A DNA stretch of 64,000 bases, taken from positions 744,001 to 808,000 of the forward strand of contig NZ_CP072426.1 of NCBI RefSeq assembly GCF_017742995.1, given 5' to 3'. The notes beneath the pieces were generated by a model. It was not told the DNA's origin and searched no databases. It saw only the letters and a list, made by a program, of their open reading frames with translations. Position 1 is the first letter of the stretch. Each line of letters opens with the position of its first letter. This DNA is from Pseudoalteromonas viridis. GTDB lineage: Bacteria; Pseudomonadota; Gammaproteobacteria; Enterobacterales; Alteromonadaceae. This document shows positions 53,801 to 62,544 of this stretch, one piece after another. The translations under genes were made by a program, and so were the position numbers.

Positions 53801-54979
53801 ATGCTTTGCCAACGAACCATTACTCTGGTTAAACAATCAATCCCTTTACTTGCAGATGCCGGTGTTGAGGTGACAGAACACTTTTACCAGCGAATGTTCG
53901 CACATAACCCCGAACTACTTGATGTGTTCAATCTCAGCAACCAGCGCTCCGGCAGGCAGCAATTTGCGCTGTTTAACGCACTGGCGGCCTATGCAACCTA
54001 TATAGATCAGCCTGAGGTACTGAGTGATGCGATTAAGCGCATTAACCATAAGCATGCCAGCCTCAGCATACAGCCACACCATTACCCCATTGTTGGTGAG
54101 CACCTGCTTGCAACTTTACGGGAAAAGTTTCCGCAGCAGTTTAACGCAGAGATAGAACAAGCCTGGGCTGAGGCCTATGCCTTTTTGGCCGACTTATTTA
54201 TTACTCAGGAAGAAGGCATTTATCGTCAGGCCGAGCAACACCATGGCGGCTGGCGTGGCACGCGCCGCTTCACTATCACTCAAATTGTTCAGGAATCTGA
54301 CCTGGTTAAGAGTTTTTATCTTAAACCCTCTGATGGGCAGGCTGTGATGCCTTATCAGGCAGGACAATACCTGGCTGTGCAGTGCGACATCCCGGACCAA
54401 AGCCATCGGCAAATTCGCCAGTATTCTTTATCTCATGCTTCTAACGGCCAGTTTTATCGGATCTCAGTCAAGCTGGATAATCTGGTGTCCGGCTATTTAC
54501 ATGGCTTGCATGAGGGCGATGAGCTGGACATCTCCCCACCTGCAGGCGACTTTGTGCTCAGGCAAACCGATACGCCCAAAGTATTGATCAGTGCCGGAGT
54601 GGGTATTACGCCTATGATGGCGATGCTGCATACGCAAGCCCAGCAACAAAGCGACCAGGCGGTGTTTTTCCTCCATGCCTGCCGCACTCCGACGCAACTG
54701 AGCTTTAACAGTGAACTGACAAAAGTGGCGGACGCTCTGCCTGCACTGACGACTTACACCTGGTTTGAAGAGGGTGCAACCGGCACCAGCTCGCAGCAGA
54801 TAGGTGCCGGACGTATGATTCTGGCGCCGTTGAGTGGCACCTTGCCCGTAAACGACGGCGAATTCTATCTTTGCGGCCCAACCCCCTTTATGGCCGACCT
54901 GAAACAACAGCTGCTGGCGCTGGGGGTTGATGACGCAAGAATACTGTACGAAGTTTTCGGCCCGCACGAAAGCCTGTAA
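53801..54979 (+). CDS. hmp: Flavohaemoprotein Hmp, nitric oxide dioxygenase
   Basis: 392 aa: globin domain about 1-138 (proximal His in NHKHASLSIQPHHYPIVGEHL), FAD-binding domain (YLAVQCDIPDQSHRQIRQYSLSHA, with the RxYS flavin motif) and NAD-binding domain (VLISAGVGITPMMAML, FYLCGPTPFM). It converts NO and O2 to nitrate. AGGAG precedes the ATG. It follows nnrS by 62 bp, with a small inverted repeat CCACTT...AAGTGG in the gap; it may share the NorR promoter or have its own. Confidence 0.95.
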   Translation: MLCQRTITLVKQSIPLLADAGVEVTEHFYQRMFAHNPELLDVFNLSNQRSGRQQFALFNALAAYATYIDQPEVLSDAIKRINHKHASLSIQPHHYPIVGEHLLATLREKFPQQFNAEIEQAWAEAYAFLADLFITQEEGIYRQAEQHHGGWRGTRRFTITQIVQESDLVKSFYLKPSDGQAVMPYQAGQYLAVQCDIPDQSHRQIRQYSLSHASNGQFYRISVKLDNLVSGYLHGLHEGDELDISPPAGDFVLRQTDTPKVLISAGVGITPMMAMLHTQAQQQSDQAVFFLHACRTPTQLSFNSELTKVADALPALTTYTWFEEGATGTSSQQIGAGRMILAPLSGTLPVNDGEFYLCGPTPFMADLKQQLLALGVDDARILYEVFGPHESL

Positions 54980-55069
54980 GCTGGCGCAATTGTGCCATAA
55001 AAGTCTGATATGATGGCGGATACTAAGGGCTGCTTTACCCTGGCAGCCCCTCAGCAAAAGGATCCATTT

Positions 55070-55558
55070 ATGAGTAACGCCATTCAATTAAGCAATCCAC
55101 CCAGAGTTTTGGTCGTGTGTATGGGCAACATCTGCCGCTCTCCGACCATGGAAGCAGTATTGAAGCATGCAGCCATTGTGCAGGGGCTTAATCTGGAAGT
55201 CGATTCTGCGGGCACCATTGCCTATCATCAGGGCAACCCACCCGACAGGCGCAGTGCTGCGGCTGCACATAAGCGGGGCTATAACCTGTCATCCATCACA
55301 GCCCGGCAGGTTCAGCCACAAGACTTTGAATACTTTGATTTGATCTTGTGTGCTGATGAGCAAAACCTGGCCGACCTGCAATCCCGCTGTCCGCCGCACT
55401 ATCAGCACAAGCTGGCACTCTTTTTACGGTATGGCGAGCAACCACACGATGAAGTACCCGACCCCTATTATGGCGGCGGCGACGGCTTTGAACTGGTATT
55501 AGACCTGGTTGAGCGAGCCAGTGACAGGATCATTGCAAAGTTAAACCACCCCGGTTAG
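55070..55558 (+). CDS. Low-molecular-weight protein tyrosine phosphatase
   Basis: 162 aa from ATG 55070 (GGAT site upstream; the ATG at 55010 lies within a GGGCTGC/GCAGCCC hairpin region and is less likely). The P-loop is CMGNICRS (C-x5-R-S), and the general-acid loop is VPDPYYGGGDGFELVLDLVE. It acts on phosphotyrosine or small aryl phosphates in the cytoplasm. No tyrosine kinase is nearby. Confidence 0.92.
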   Translation: MSNAIQLSNPPRVLVVCMGNICRSPTMEAVLKHAAIVQGLNLEVDSAGTIAYHQGNPPDRRSAAAAHKRGYNLSSITARQVQPQDFEYFDLILCADEQNLADLQSRCPPHYQHKLALFLRYGEQPHDEVPDPYYGGGDGFELVLDLVERASDRIIAKLNHPG

Positions 55559-55804
55559 GCTGGCAGATGATTTTATCCCACAGGCAAAGTGTGCAGCCCT
55601 GGCCACTTTGCCACCTCCAATGGGAGGTTTTTGACTCATTCGCATTGATATAAATCAATGATAAAAATGATTATATTATTTCTCATTGCAAGTTTGCGAC
55701 ACATCAAACAGAGCGCCGAATAAAGGCGAAAGCGCTCCACAATTTACCTTTATTGAGTACACTGAATGCAACTCTTAGCGTTCACTCTTTACAAGGAAAT
55801 CGCC
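55559..55804. other. Intergenic region upstream of the deacetylase gene
   Basis: A 246-bp gap containing an AT-rich stretch (about 55645-55685) with repeated TGATAAA/ATGATTA words. This loosely resembles Fur-type sites but falls short of the consensus. A promoter is expected; nothing else is seen. Confidence 0.4.
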
Positions 55805-57397
55805 ATGAAATTTACCCTTTCAGCACTCACGTTTGGCATTATATCCGGCTTGTCTTTCTCTCATCCTTGTGTTGCTCAAAATGCGGCAACAGAAGCTGCG
55901 CCCTTGCCCTATGCCGATATCACGCACAACGCTCAGACACAAAACTATGACTATACCGACAATCAGCCCTGGAGCCAGATGCCCCCGGCGGCACTGCGCC
56001 CCGTTCAGGTGCCCCTGTTTGTGTCTATTGGCTTTGATGATAACGGCTCAAAAGAAGGGATGGACTGGATAACCGGCTACACCCGGCATCTGCAAAACGC
56101 CGCAGGCAGCAATAACGCTGCTACTTTTGATGGTGCGCCAGTGCGCTTTAGCTTTTTTAACACCGCCTCTTATATTCATTCATCTGCCAATGATCCGCTG
56201 GGGATAAAGCGCGCATGGCGCAACGCCTGGCTGGATGGCCATGAAATTGGTAACCACACCTGGAGTCATGACGATGGCGGGCCAGACACGGGCAATTTCT
56301 CAGAACAAATGTGGCAAGAAGAGATCCTTGTTACGCGCAGCTGGCTTAACAAGCCATTTGATCCCAACGAACAAGACAATACACCCAATGACAACGCGGG
56401 CCCGGGGATCCCCATCAGCGATATGACCGGGTTCAGAACGCCCTATCTTAATCATAACAATGCTCTGTTTTCTGTGCTCAAAGCAAACCAGTTTGTCTAT
56501 GACACCAGCATCGAAGAAGGCTGGGGGCAGCAATACAATGGCACCAACAACCCCTGGCCTTATACGCTGGATCAGGGCACTCCAACCAAACGGGTCGGTA
56601 AGCCGGATGTTGGCCACTTTGCCGGGCTCTGGCAACTGCCCTCTAATGTTTTTGAAAAACCCGAGGGTGGTAAAATGGTCGCCTTTGACACCAATATGTG
56701 GGTTGGCGGTGCCATGAACAAGGCGCAGGTTTTGGCCATACTCAAGCATAACCTGCACTTACGTTTGCAAGGCAACCGCGCACCACTGCTGTTTGGCGCT
56801 CATGCCGATATTTATGCCTCAGCTTATGACAATGGCGATCGCGCCACGCTTTATCGCGAACGTCAGGAAGCCATAGAGGAGTTTATTCACTATGCGCTGA
56901 ATCTCAAAGTGAATGGTCAGCCCGTCGTCCGAATTGTTCCATTTAAAGACATTGTGCAGTGGATGCGCAGCCCCACTCCGCTCAATGGTGGAAAAGTGGT
57001 GACCGTACAAAGCATTGGCGCCAGCCCGACCTATCTTGCGGGTACTATTTACTACAAAGGCGATCAGGTTTATCACAACGGACAGTATTACGAAGCAAAA
57101 TGGTATGCCAACAGTGCTCCGGGCACACAGGCGCCAGACTACGACCCCTGGAAACTGATCACCCGGGAGCAAGCAACTAAGGTAAAGCACCTGGGCGAAG
57201 TCTCACCGCAGGGCGACACCTATGGCGATGTGTTGGTAGCACCTAACGAGGGGAAAACCTTCTACTTTACACCAACCTCTGGCGCGCATATCAGCAAAGT
57301 CATTATCAATGGGGTGGATATCGGCCCGGTCAGCGAATATACCTTCCGGAGTCTGGGTGCCAATCAGACCTTACGCGTTGAATTTGCTGCGAACTAG
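55805..57397 (+). CDS. Secreted polysaccharide deacetylase with chitin-binding module (chitin oligosaccharide deacetylase-like)
   Basis: 530 aa from ATG 55805 (AAGGAA site; the upstream ATG 55766 is less likely) with a signal peptide (cleavage near VAQ/NA). NodB-type deacetylase motifs: metal Asp in SIGFDDNG, His residues in GHEIGNHTWSHD, FRTPYLNHN, and LLFGAHADIY. A CBM5/12-like module follows at about 415-460 (YYKGDQVYHNGQYYEAKWYA, DPWKLI), then a C-terminal beta domain. Marine Vibrio and Shewanella homologues remove an acetyl group from chitobiose, which can then serve as a signal for chitinase production. Confidence 0.88.
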   Translation: MKFTLSALTFGIISGLSFSHPCVAQNAATEAAPLPYADITHNAQTQNYDYTDNQPWSQMPPAALRPVQVPLFVSIGFDDNGSKEGMDWITGYTRHLQNAAGSNNAATFDGAPVRFSFFNTASYIHSSANDPLGIKRAWRNAWLDGHEIGNHTWSHDDGGPDTGNFSEQMWQEEILVTRSWLNKPFDPNEQDNTPNDNAGPGIPISDMTGFRTPYLNHNNALFSVLKANQFVYDTSIEEGWGQQYNGTNNPWPYTLDQGTPTKRVGKPDVGHFAGLWQLPSNVFEKPEGGKMVAFDTNMWVGGAMNKAQVLAILKHNLHLRLQGNRAPLLFGAHADIYASAYDNGDRATLYRERQEAIEEFIHYALNLKVNGQPVVRIVPFKDIVQWMRSPTPLNGGKVVTVQSIGASPTYLAGTIYYKGDQVYHNGQYYEAKWYANSAPGTQAPDYDPWKLITREQATKVKHLGEVSPQGDTYGDVLVAPNEGKTFYFTPTSGAHISKVIINGVDIGPVSEYTFRSLGANQTLRVEFAAN

Positions 57398-57432
57398 ATT
57401 GCGCGCTACAGAGCCGTTTGAAATCCGGCGGC

Positions 57433-59265
57433 TCATTCGCTCACTGACACACAATTGGCAAGAATAGAGTCGGTTAACTCGGACTGGGAAATGGGTTTGG
57501 CTACCACAGCGTCAAACCCTAAGTCCACATAATGTGACACGTCACTTTCAAACACGTTGGCGGTCACCGCTATCACAGGTACCACCGGCCACTTCGCTCT
57601 GATCACCTGAAACGCCTCAACTCCGCCCATCACGGGCATCTGAATATCCATCAATACCAGCTGGATCTCGCCGTGCATTTTCTCGATTGCATCTTCACCA
57701 TTGCTGGCCACGGCTGTTTTTGCCCCCTGACTGACCAACATTTTCTGCAAGATGATCTGGTTCACGGCATTATCTTCAACAATCAAAATCGATAAGCCCT
57801 GTAAGGCCGCCTCTGAACTTGCCTTTTGACCATCGAAGTTGGCTTGTTCTGACTCTTTCTGCACCGACTCCCCTGGCAGTGACAGCGGTATTGCCAAGGT
57901 CACCTGCGTCCCTTTCCCCGGCTCGCTGGAAATCTCAATGGTCCCCTGCATGGCATCAACCAGGGATTTCACAATTGCCAGGCCCAGTCCGGCACCACCC
58001 TTAAGCCGGGTGGGTGAGGCATCACCCTGTTCAAATTGCACAAACAGCTTGCTCAGCACCTCTGGTGTCATACCAATCCCGGTATCACCGATCACAATAT
58101 CAACCCACTCAGAGTCCGACGCTGCGGCGATAGACAACGAAATACGGCCCCGCTGAGTAAATTTAACGGCATTGCTCAGTAGGTTAATCAGCACCTGCTT
58201 AAGTCGTAGTTCATCTCCCAGCCGCACGGGTTGCTGTACCTCAAAAGTGTAATCAAAGCGTAGTTTTTTCTGCCCACACTCATGGCTAAATATATGCTCT
58301 AAGGTCCGGGCCACTTTACTTAAATCGAACTCCCCGACTTCCAACTTCAGCTTGCCCGCCTCCATCTGGGTAAAGTCCAGTATGTCATTAACCAGCGTCG
58401 ATAGCATTTCACTGCACATAGTGGCAGTGTCCAGCAAAGAGACACTTTCCGTTGAGTGTGTTTCTTTACGCAGCAACTGGAGTGCACCATACAAGCCATT
58501 GATTGGCGTTCTCAGCTCATGGGACATATTGGCCAACAGTTGCGACTTAGCCTTACTGGCCTGCTCCAGCTCTGCCGATGTGGTTTTCAGCTGCGCAATG
58601 GAGCCATTCAGGGAGTTTACAAGGTCCTCAACGGTGGCATCGGCCTGTTTATTATGTCGATATAAGTAAGCAATAAAGGCCAAAAATAACAGCGCCAGCA
58701 CAATTAAAGATACGAGCAAAATCTGGGTTTTAAACTCGTTTTGCTGAATCAGCTTGGTTTCACTCTGCGCTCTGGTTTTATCCAGTGCGTCAAACACGGT
58801 GGCCTGATACTGCGACTTCAGCGCAAAGTAGACCTCATCGAGTAAAATTTGCTGGGCCTGCTCGGCCATACCCGCACGGCGCAATGCAAAGGCTTTTGTT
58901 TCAATTTCAATAAGTTTGGTGTTTACCTGCGCGGTTGCCGCAATGGCATCGGCAATCACCGGGTCCAGCGCTTGGGCTTCAAGCAGAGTCTGATCTAGTG
59001 TGCCGGCAATTCTCAGGTAACGCTGTGACCATTTTTCGTCGCCGGTAAAGGTGTACATACGCGATGACATCGTCAGAACTTCATCGTAATAGATGATTTC
59101 GCTGGTTATTTTTTTGATTGACTCAATGTGCGCGTTCAGTGCATTGCGCTCATTTAAACTAGAGATGACAAACGGCACTAATGCCGCCAGTGCCATAAAT
59201 ACAATGACCAGCAATAGCAGGAGTTTAATTCTGAGTTGCTTTACCTGTTTAAGCGGTTGGGTCAT
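57433..59265 (-). CDS. Hybrid sensor histidine kinase with C-terminal receiver
   Basis: 610 aa: TM about 15-35, periplasmic helical-bundle sensor about 36-180, TM about 185-205, coiled coil, HisKA (phosphoacceptor His in MSHELRTPINGLYG), HATPase (NLLSNAVKF, GDTGIGM, GGAGLGLAIV), receiver (ILIVEDNAVNQ, LMDIQMPVMGG with phosphoacceptor Asp). No response regulator or Hpt gene is adjacent, so it probably signals through a phosphorelay elsewhere. Confidence 0.92.
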   Translation of the reverse strand: MTQPLKQVKQLRIKLLLLLVIVFMALAALVPFVISSLNERNALNAHIESIKKITSEIIYYDEVLTMSSRMYTFTGDEKWSQRYLRIAGTLDQTLLEAQALDPVIADAIAATAQVNTKLIEIETKAFALRRAGMAEQAQQILLDEVYFALKSQYQATVFDALDKTRAQSETKLIQQNEFKTQILLVSLIVLALLFLAFIAYLYRHNKQADATVEDLVNSLNGSIAQLKTTSAELEQASKAKSQLLANMSHELRTPINGLYGALQLLRKETHSTESVSLLDTATMCSEMLSTLVNDILDFTQMEAGKLKLEVGEFDLSKVARTLEHIFSHECGQKKLRFDYTFEVQQPVRLGDELRLKQVLINLLSNAVKFTQRGRISLSIAAASDSEWVDIVIGDTGIGMTPEVLSKLFVQFEQGDASPTRLKGGAGLGLAIVKSLVDAMQGTIEISSEPGKGTQVTLAIPLSLPGESVQKESEQANFDGQKASSEAALQGLSILIVEDNAVNQIILQKMLVSQGAKTAVASNGEDAIEKMHGEIQLVLMDIQMPVMGGVEAFQVIRAKWPVVPVIAVTANVFESDVSHYVDLGFDAVVAKPISQSELTDSILANCVSVSE

Positions 59266-59388
59266 AATCCGTCGAAGCGTTTTTTGATACTCTATTCACT
59301 TGAGTATGGGCATTTTTGTATTGAGTTCAAGCCAGCTTGAATGATAGGTGCCATACCGCAAGGTTCTATTTTAACAAACGAGGCCAGC

Positions 59389-59739
59389 ATGACACGTTTT
59401 AAACCCGTTGCGGGCCTGTCACTCATCAGCTTAATGTTATTAAGTGGCTGTGTGTTTGCCCCCCAGGACGTCCAGTATTACGACGCCAAGTGCAAAATGA
59501 TGATGCGCAAGAAAACATTGACCCATGCACAAATGCAGGCAATTGGTCAATGCCGGGGTGATGCTTGCGCATTGGTGCTGGCAGGCGCCGGGATAGTCAG
59601 CGCCGCCAGCCTGGTGGTGTCTGGCACCATAGTCGTTGCTGCAAATACCGTATCCTGGCTGGAAAACGTGCAAGGCTGTCCAGAGCGCCCAAAAGCGCCA
59701 TCAGAGAGCGCTGAGCGGCAAGCGAACCTCAACACATAG
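59389..59739 (+). CDS. Small lipoprotein (116 aa)
   Basis: Start ATG 59389 (MTRFKPVAGLSLISLMLLSGC; the frame extends to 59341 with no support) with lipobox LLSGC. It then has a Cys-rich stretch (DAKCKMMMRKK; GQCRGDACALVLAGAG) and a hydrophobic segment of about 25 residues. Family unknown. Its 3' end overlaps the convergent kinase gene by 39 bp. Confidence 0.7.
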   Translation: MTRFKPVAGLSLISLMLLSGCVFAPQDVQYYDAKCKMMMRKKTLTHAQMQAIGQCRGDACALVLAGAGIVSAASLVVSGTIVVAANTVSWLENVQGCPERPKAPSESAERQANLNT

Positions 59740-61017
59740 CCCACCCTGCGGGCGATTTTTTAAGTGGATCTGGCCATGGTGCGCTTCAACTATTTCACGG
59801 CACAGTGCCAGGCCTAACCCCGTGCCAGTGGATTTAGTCGAGTAAAAGGGGATCAAGGCATTAGCCATAATATGCTCACTCATTCCCTGACCGGCATCCA
59901 CAACTCGTAGCAACGCATGCTGGTCGGCAAAGTCCACCTCAATACCCACACCATCCGGATCACTCCCCGATTCATGGGCGTTTTTGAGCAAGTTGATCAA
60001 CAATTGCTCGAGTTGGGCCGCATCTGCCAGCAGCTGACGGCTCTGCGGCAGGGCTCCCGTTTGCGTGCACTGAAACTGCCAATGAGATTGCAGGCGTGAG
60101 AGCAACTGCGACAAGCAGACAGGGTTTAGTTTAGGAGCCGGCAGCTTGGCAAACTTGCCATAACCCTGAACAAACTCAGTGAGATGGCTAATCCGCTCAT
60201 CTATGGTCGAGAACACCCGCTCAAGCCGTGCCTCTTCCAATTTATTCGCCAGGATTTTGCCGCTGTGGAGCATAGAGGAAATGGGTCCCAGCGAGTTGTT
60301 TAATTCGTGGCTGATAATACGAATGACCTTTTTCCACACCGCCACCTCCTGGCGGTTCAATTCCCGAGTCAGCTGCTTGAAAATATAGAGGCGATGAAAC
60401 TGATTATTGAGCAGCAGCTCACCGTTAGACAAGTGCCAGGTCTGTTTGTCTGCCCCCTCGGGATGCAGTTCAAACAAACCATCCACTGCCTCCGACAGCG
60501 CGCTATGCAACGCCGGACTGGCTTGCTGCGCCAGTTTATCTAGCTTCATGCCTTCGAGGTTATGCTCACAATTAAGCAGCGCCTTAGCGCTGTGGTTTGA
60601 AAAAACCACAATGCCCTGTGCATCAGTGAGTAACAGTGCCTGCGGGGCACTGTGCAGCACCTTATCCAGCATCAGCTCGCGCTGATAAATCCACTGTTTT
60701 TCATCTCTGAGCTGCGCTGCTGCCTGATTGTATAACTGGCATAACCTGCCCAGTTCATCGTCATTTTGGTAGGCCAGTAGTGTCGAAAAATCACTGTCTT
60801 TAAAATTGAGCAGGCCACTTTCCAGCGCCTGTAGACCTGCAAACAGGTTGCGGGTCAACAGCTTGAGTATGACAGCGCCTACTAATATGGCCAATGACAA
60901 GCCACTCAGCCAGGTTTGCCAGTCAAATAAAAACAGCACCGGGACACTGACAATCGCCAGGGTCAGTGCCATTGCAAGCAGAAGTTTTTGTGCAATAGAG
61001 ATTCCGGGCAGCTTCAT
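59701..61017 (-). CDS. NtrY/NtrB-like sensor histidine kinase
   Basis: About 438 aa from ATG 61017 (MKLPGISIAQKLL; a TTG at 61029 is also in frame). Two membrane helices (about 10-50), a HAMP-like linker, a PAS domain (about 115-210), HisKA-type His in IRIISHELNNSLGPISS, and ATPase motifs NLLKNAHE, VVDAGQGM and STGTGLGLALCR. The start is 1 bp after the stop of the sigma-54 response regulator gene, so they form a coupled two-component pair. Confidence 0.9.
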   Translation of the reverse strand: MKLPGISIAQKLLLAMALTLAIVSVPVLFLFDWQTWLSGLSLAILVGAVILKLLTRNLFAGLQALESGLLNFKDSDFSTLLAYQNDDELGRLCQLYNQAAAQLRDEKQWIYQRELMLDKVLHSAPQALLLTDAQGIVVFSNHSAKALLNCEHNLEGMKLDKLAQQASPALHSALSEAVDGLFELHPEGADKQTWHLSNGELLLNNQFHRLYIFKQLTRELNRQEVAVWKKVIRIISHELNNSLGPISSMLHSGKILANKLEEARLERVFSTIDERISHLTEFVQGYGKFAKLPAPKLNPVCLSQLLSRLQSHWQFQCTQTGALPQSRQLLADAAQLEQLLINLLKNAHESGSDPDGVGIEVDFADQHALLRVVDAGQGMSEHIMANALIPFYSTKSTGTGLGLALCREIVEAHHGQIHLKNRPQGGLCVEVRLPLSAL

Positions 61018-61018
61018 A

Positions 61019-62359
61019 TTAATAATCAATGTCGTGTTTTTGCAGGCGGCGATACAAGGCCTGGCGACTCATGCCAAAATGGCGTGCCACCTTAGCAATA
61101 ACCCCGTGAAATTCTCGCATCGCGCCTTCCAGCTCAGCTTTGCCGGGCTCTTGTTTGCTCTGCGCTGGCTGTTCACTGCGCTGCGCGCCCTGTTGCAAGC
61201 CAAAGTCCTGCGCTTCCAGCAATCCCTGCGGATTGAGTACGGCGGCGCGTTTACAAGCGTTTTCCAGCTCCCTGACATTGCCCGGCCAGTCATAGCTCAG
61301 TAGCCTTTGCTCCGCGCTCAGGCTAAGCTCCCGACCAGGTAAAAAGTGCCCAATCAATGGCAAAATATCATCGCTGCGTGATTTGAGCGGCGGCAGGTTC
61401 AGCTCAATCACGTTGAGGCGGTAATACAAGTCCTGACGAAACCGCCCGCTTTGAATATCGCTCAGTAAGTCGGCATTGGTGGCTGAGATCACACGAACAT
61501 TAACGCGGCGGGTTTCAACAGAGCCAAGCCGCTCAAATTCGCCCGTCTGTAATACCCTGAGCAACTTCATTTGACCGGATAAGGGTAAATTGCCAATCTC
61601 ATCGAGAAACAAGGTGCCACCGTCGGCGGCTTCAAAACGCCCGATCCGTTGCTTGTTGGCACCGGTATAAGCGCCGGCCTCTGCGCCAAACAGCTCGGCC
61701 TCTATCAGCTCTTGTGGCAACGCTCCGGCATTAACCTTAATAAAAGGTGCGGCTTTAAGTGTGGAGTTAGCCTGAATGATCTCGGCGACTTTTTCTTTGC
61801 CGCTGCCGTTGTCGCCAGTGATCAACACGGATACATCGGACTTGGCGACCTGCACCGCCATATCGACGACCCGCTGCATTGCCGCACTGCGATAGATAAG
61901 CCCGCGCAGATCTGCTCCTTCGTTGAGTGTTTCACGCTGTTGCGCGACTCGCTCATACTGTTCATTTTGCGTTTTTGCTTCGCCTAAAGCGATCAGGTTA
62001 GCAACCGAAGTAAGCAACTTTTGATCGTCCCAGGGTTTGGCAAGATAATCCGCAGCACCAGCTTTAACCAGCTCTATGGCCATTTCCAGCTCGGTCCATG
62101 CGGTGATCAGGATCACGGGTAAATGTGGGTTAATGGCGCGCAGTTCACGGAATAAGGCTTTGCCTTCTTCCCCTGAGGTGGTGTCCGCTGTGAAGTTCAT
62201 ATCCTGGATCACTAAAGCAATACGCTGATAGCGCACGATTTGCAGTGCCTCAAAAGGTGTTAAGGCCGTTTCGACCTGATAGTCATGGAGTTCCAGCAGC
62301 AGTGATAACGCATCCAGCACAGCCTGGTTGTCATCGACGACGAGGATCTTATTCATCAT
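61019..62359 (-). CDS. Sigma-54-dependent response regulator (NtrC family)
   Basis: 446 aa: receiver (ILVVDDNQAVLD, phosphoacceptor Asp in LVIQDMNFT), AAA+ domain with Walker A GDNGSGKE, loop GAYTGA (Tyr in place of the usual Phe of GAFTGA) and LFLDEIGNLP, and Fis-type HTH (IAKVARHFGMSRQALYRRLQ). It lies downstream of MacB-like permease genes on the same strand, 186 bp apart; this pairing is common where the system controls that transporter. Confidence 0.92.
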   Translation of the reverse strand: MMNKILVVDDNQAVLDALSLLLELHDYQVETALTPFEALQIVRYQRIALVIQDMNFTADTTSGEEGKALFRELRAINPHLPVILITAWTELEMAIELVKAGAADYLAKPWDDQKLLTSVANLIALGEAKTQNEQYERVAQQRETLNEGADLRGLIYRSAAMQRVVDMAVQVAKSDVSVLITGDNGSGKEKVAEIIQANSTLKAAPFIKVNAGALPQELIEAELFGAEAGAYTGANKQRIGRFEAADGGTLFLDEIGNLPLSGQMKLLRVLQTGEFERLGSVETRRVNVRVISATNADLLSDIQSGRFRQDLYYRLNVIELNLPPLKSRSDDILPLIGHFLPGRELSLSAEQRLLSYDWPGNVRELENACKRAAVLNPQGLLEAQDFGLQQGAQRSEQPAQSKQEPGKAELEGAMREFHGVIAKVARHFGMSRQALYRRLQKHDIDY

Positions 62360-62480
62360 TATTATGCTCGTGTTTTATCTGTGAGCCAGCTCTATCCATC
62401 GCTTTGGCTCTGTGTACCCAGTGTAACATAATCGCTTTTATTATCAGTAACTCATAATACCAATTTAACCCCTTGGCAGT

Positions 62481-62513
62481 GTGCACAGTGGCAAGCAAGT
62501 TGCCACTGTGCAC
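62481..62513 (-). terminator. Long hairpin between the ABC permease and response regulator genes
   Basis: GTGCACAGTGGCAA (62481-62494) and TTGCCACTGTGCAC (62500-62513) form a perfect 14-bp stem with a 5-nt loop, 32 bp past the permease stop. There is no U tract, so it may be a Rho-linked or RNA-stability structure. A partial ATACCAATTT end of the dispersed repeat sits beside it at 62457-62466. Confidence 0.65.
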
Positions 62514-62544
62514 TCATTACTTAATTGGATTTGATAAAGCCCAC

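Noticed and set aside
55640..55690. Fur box upstream of the deacetylase gene
   Set aside because: TGATAAA/ATGATTA words are present but the 7-1-7 arrangement is not met; probably just AT-rich promoter DNA.
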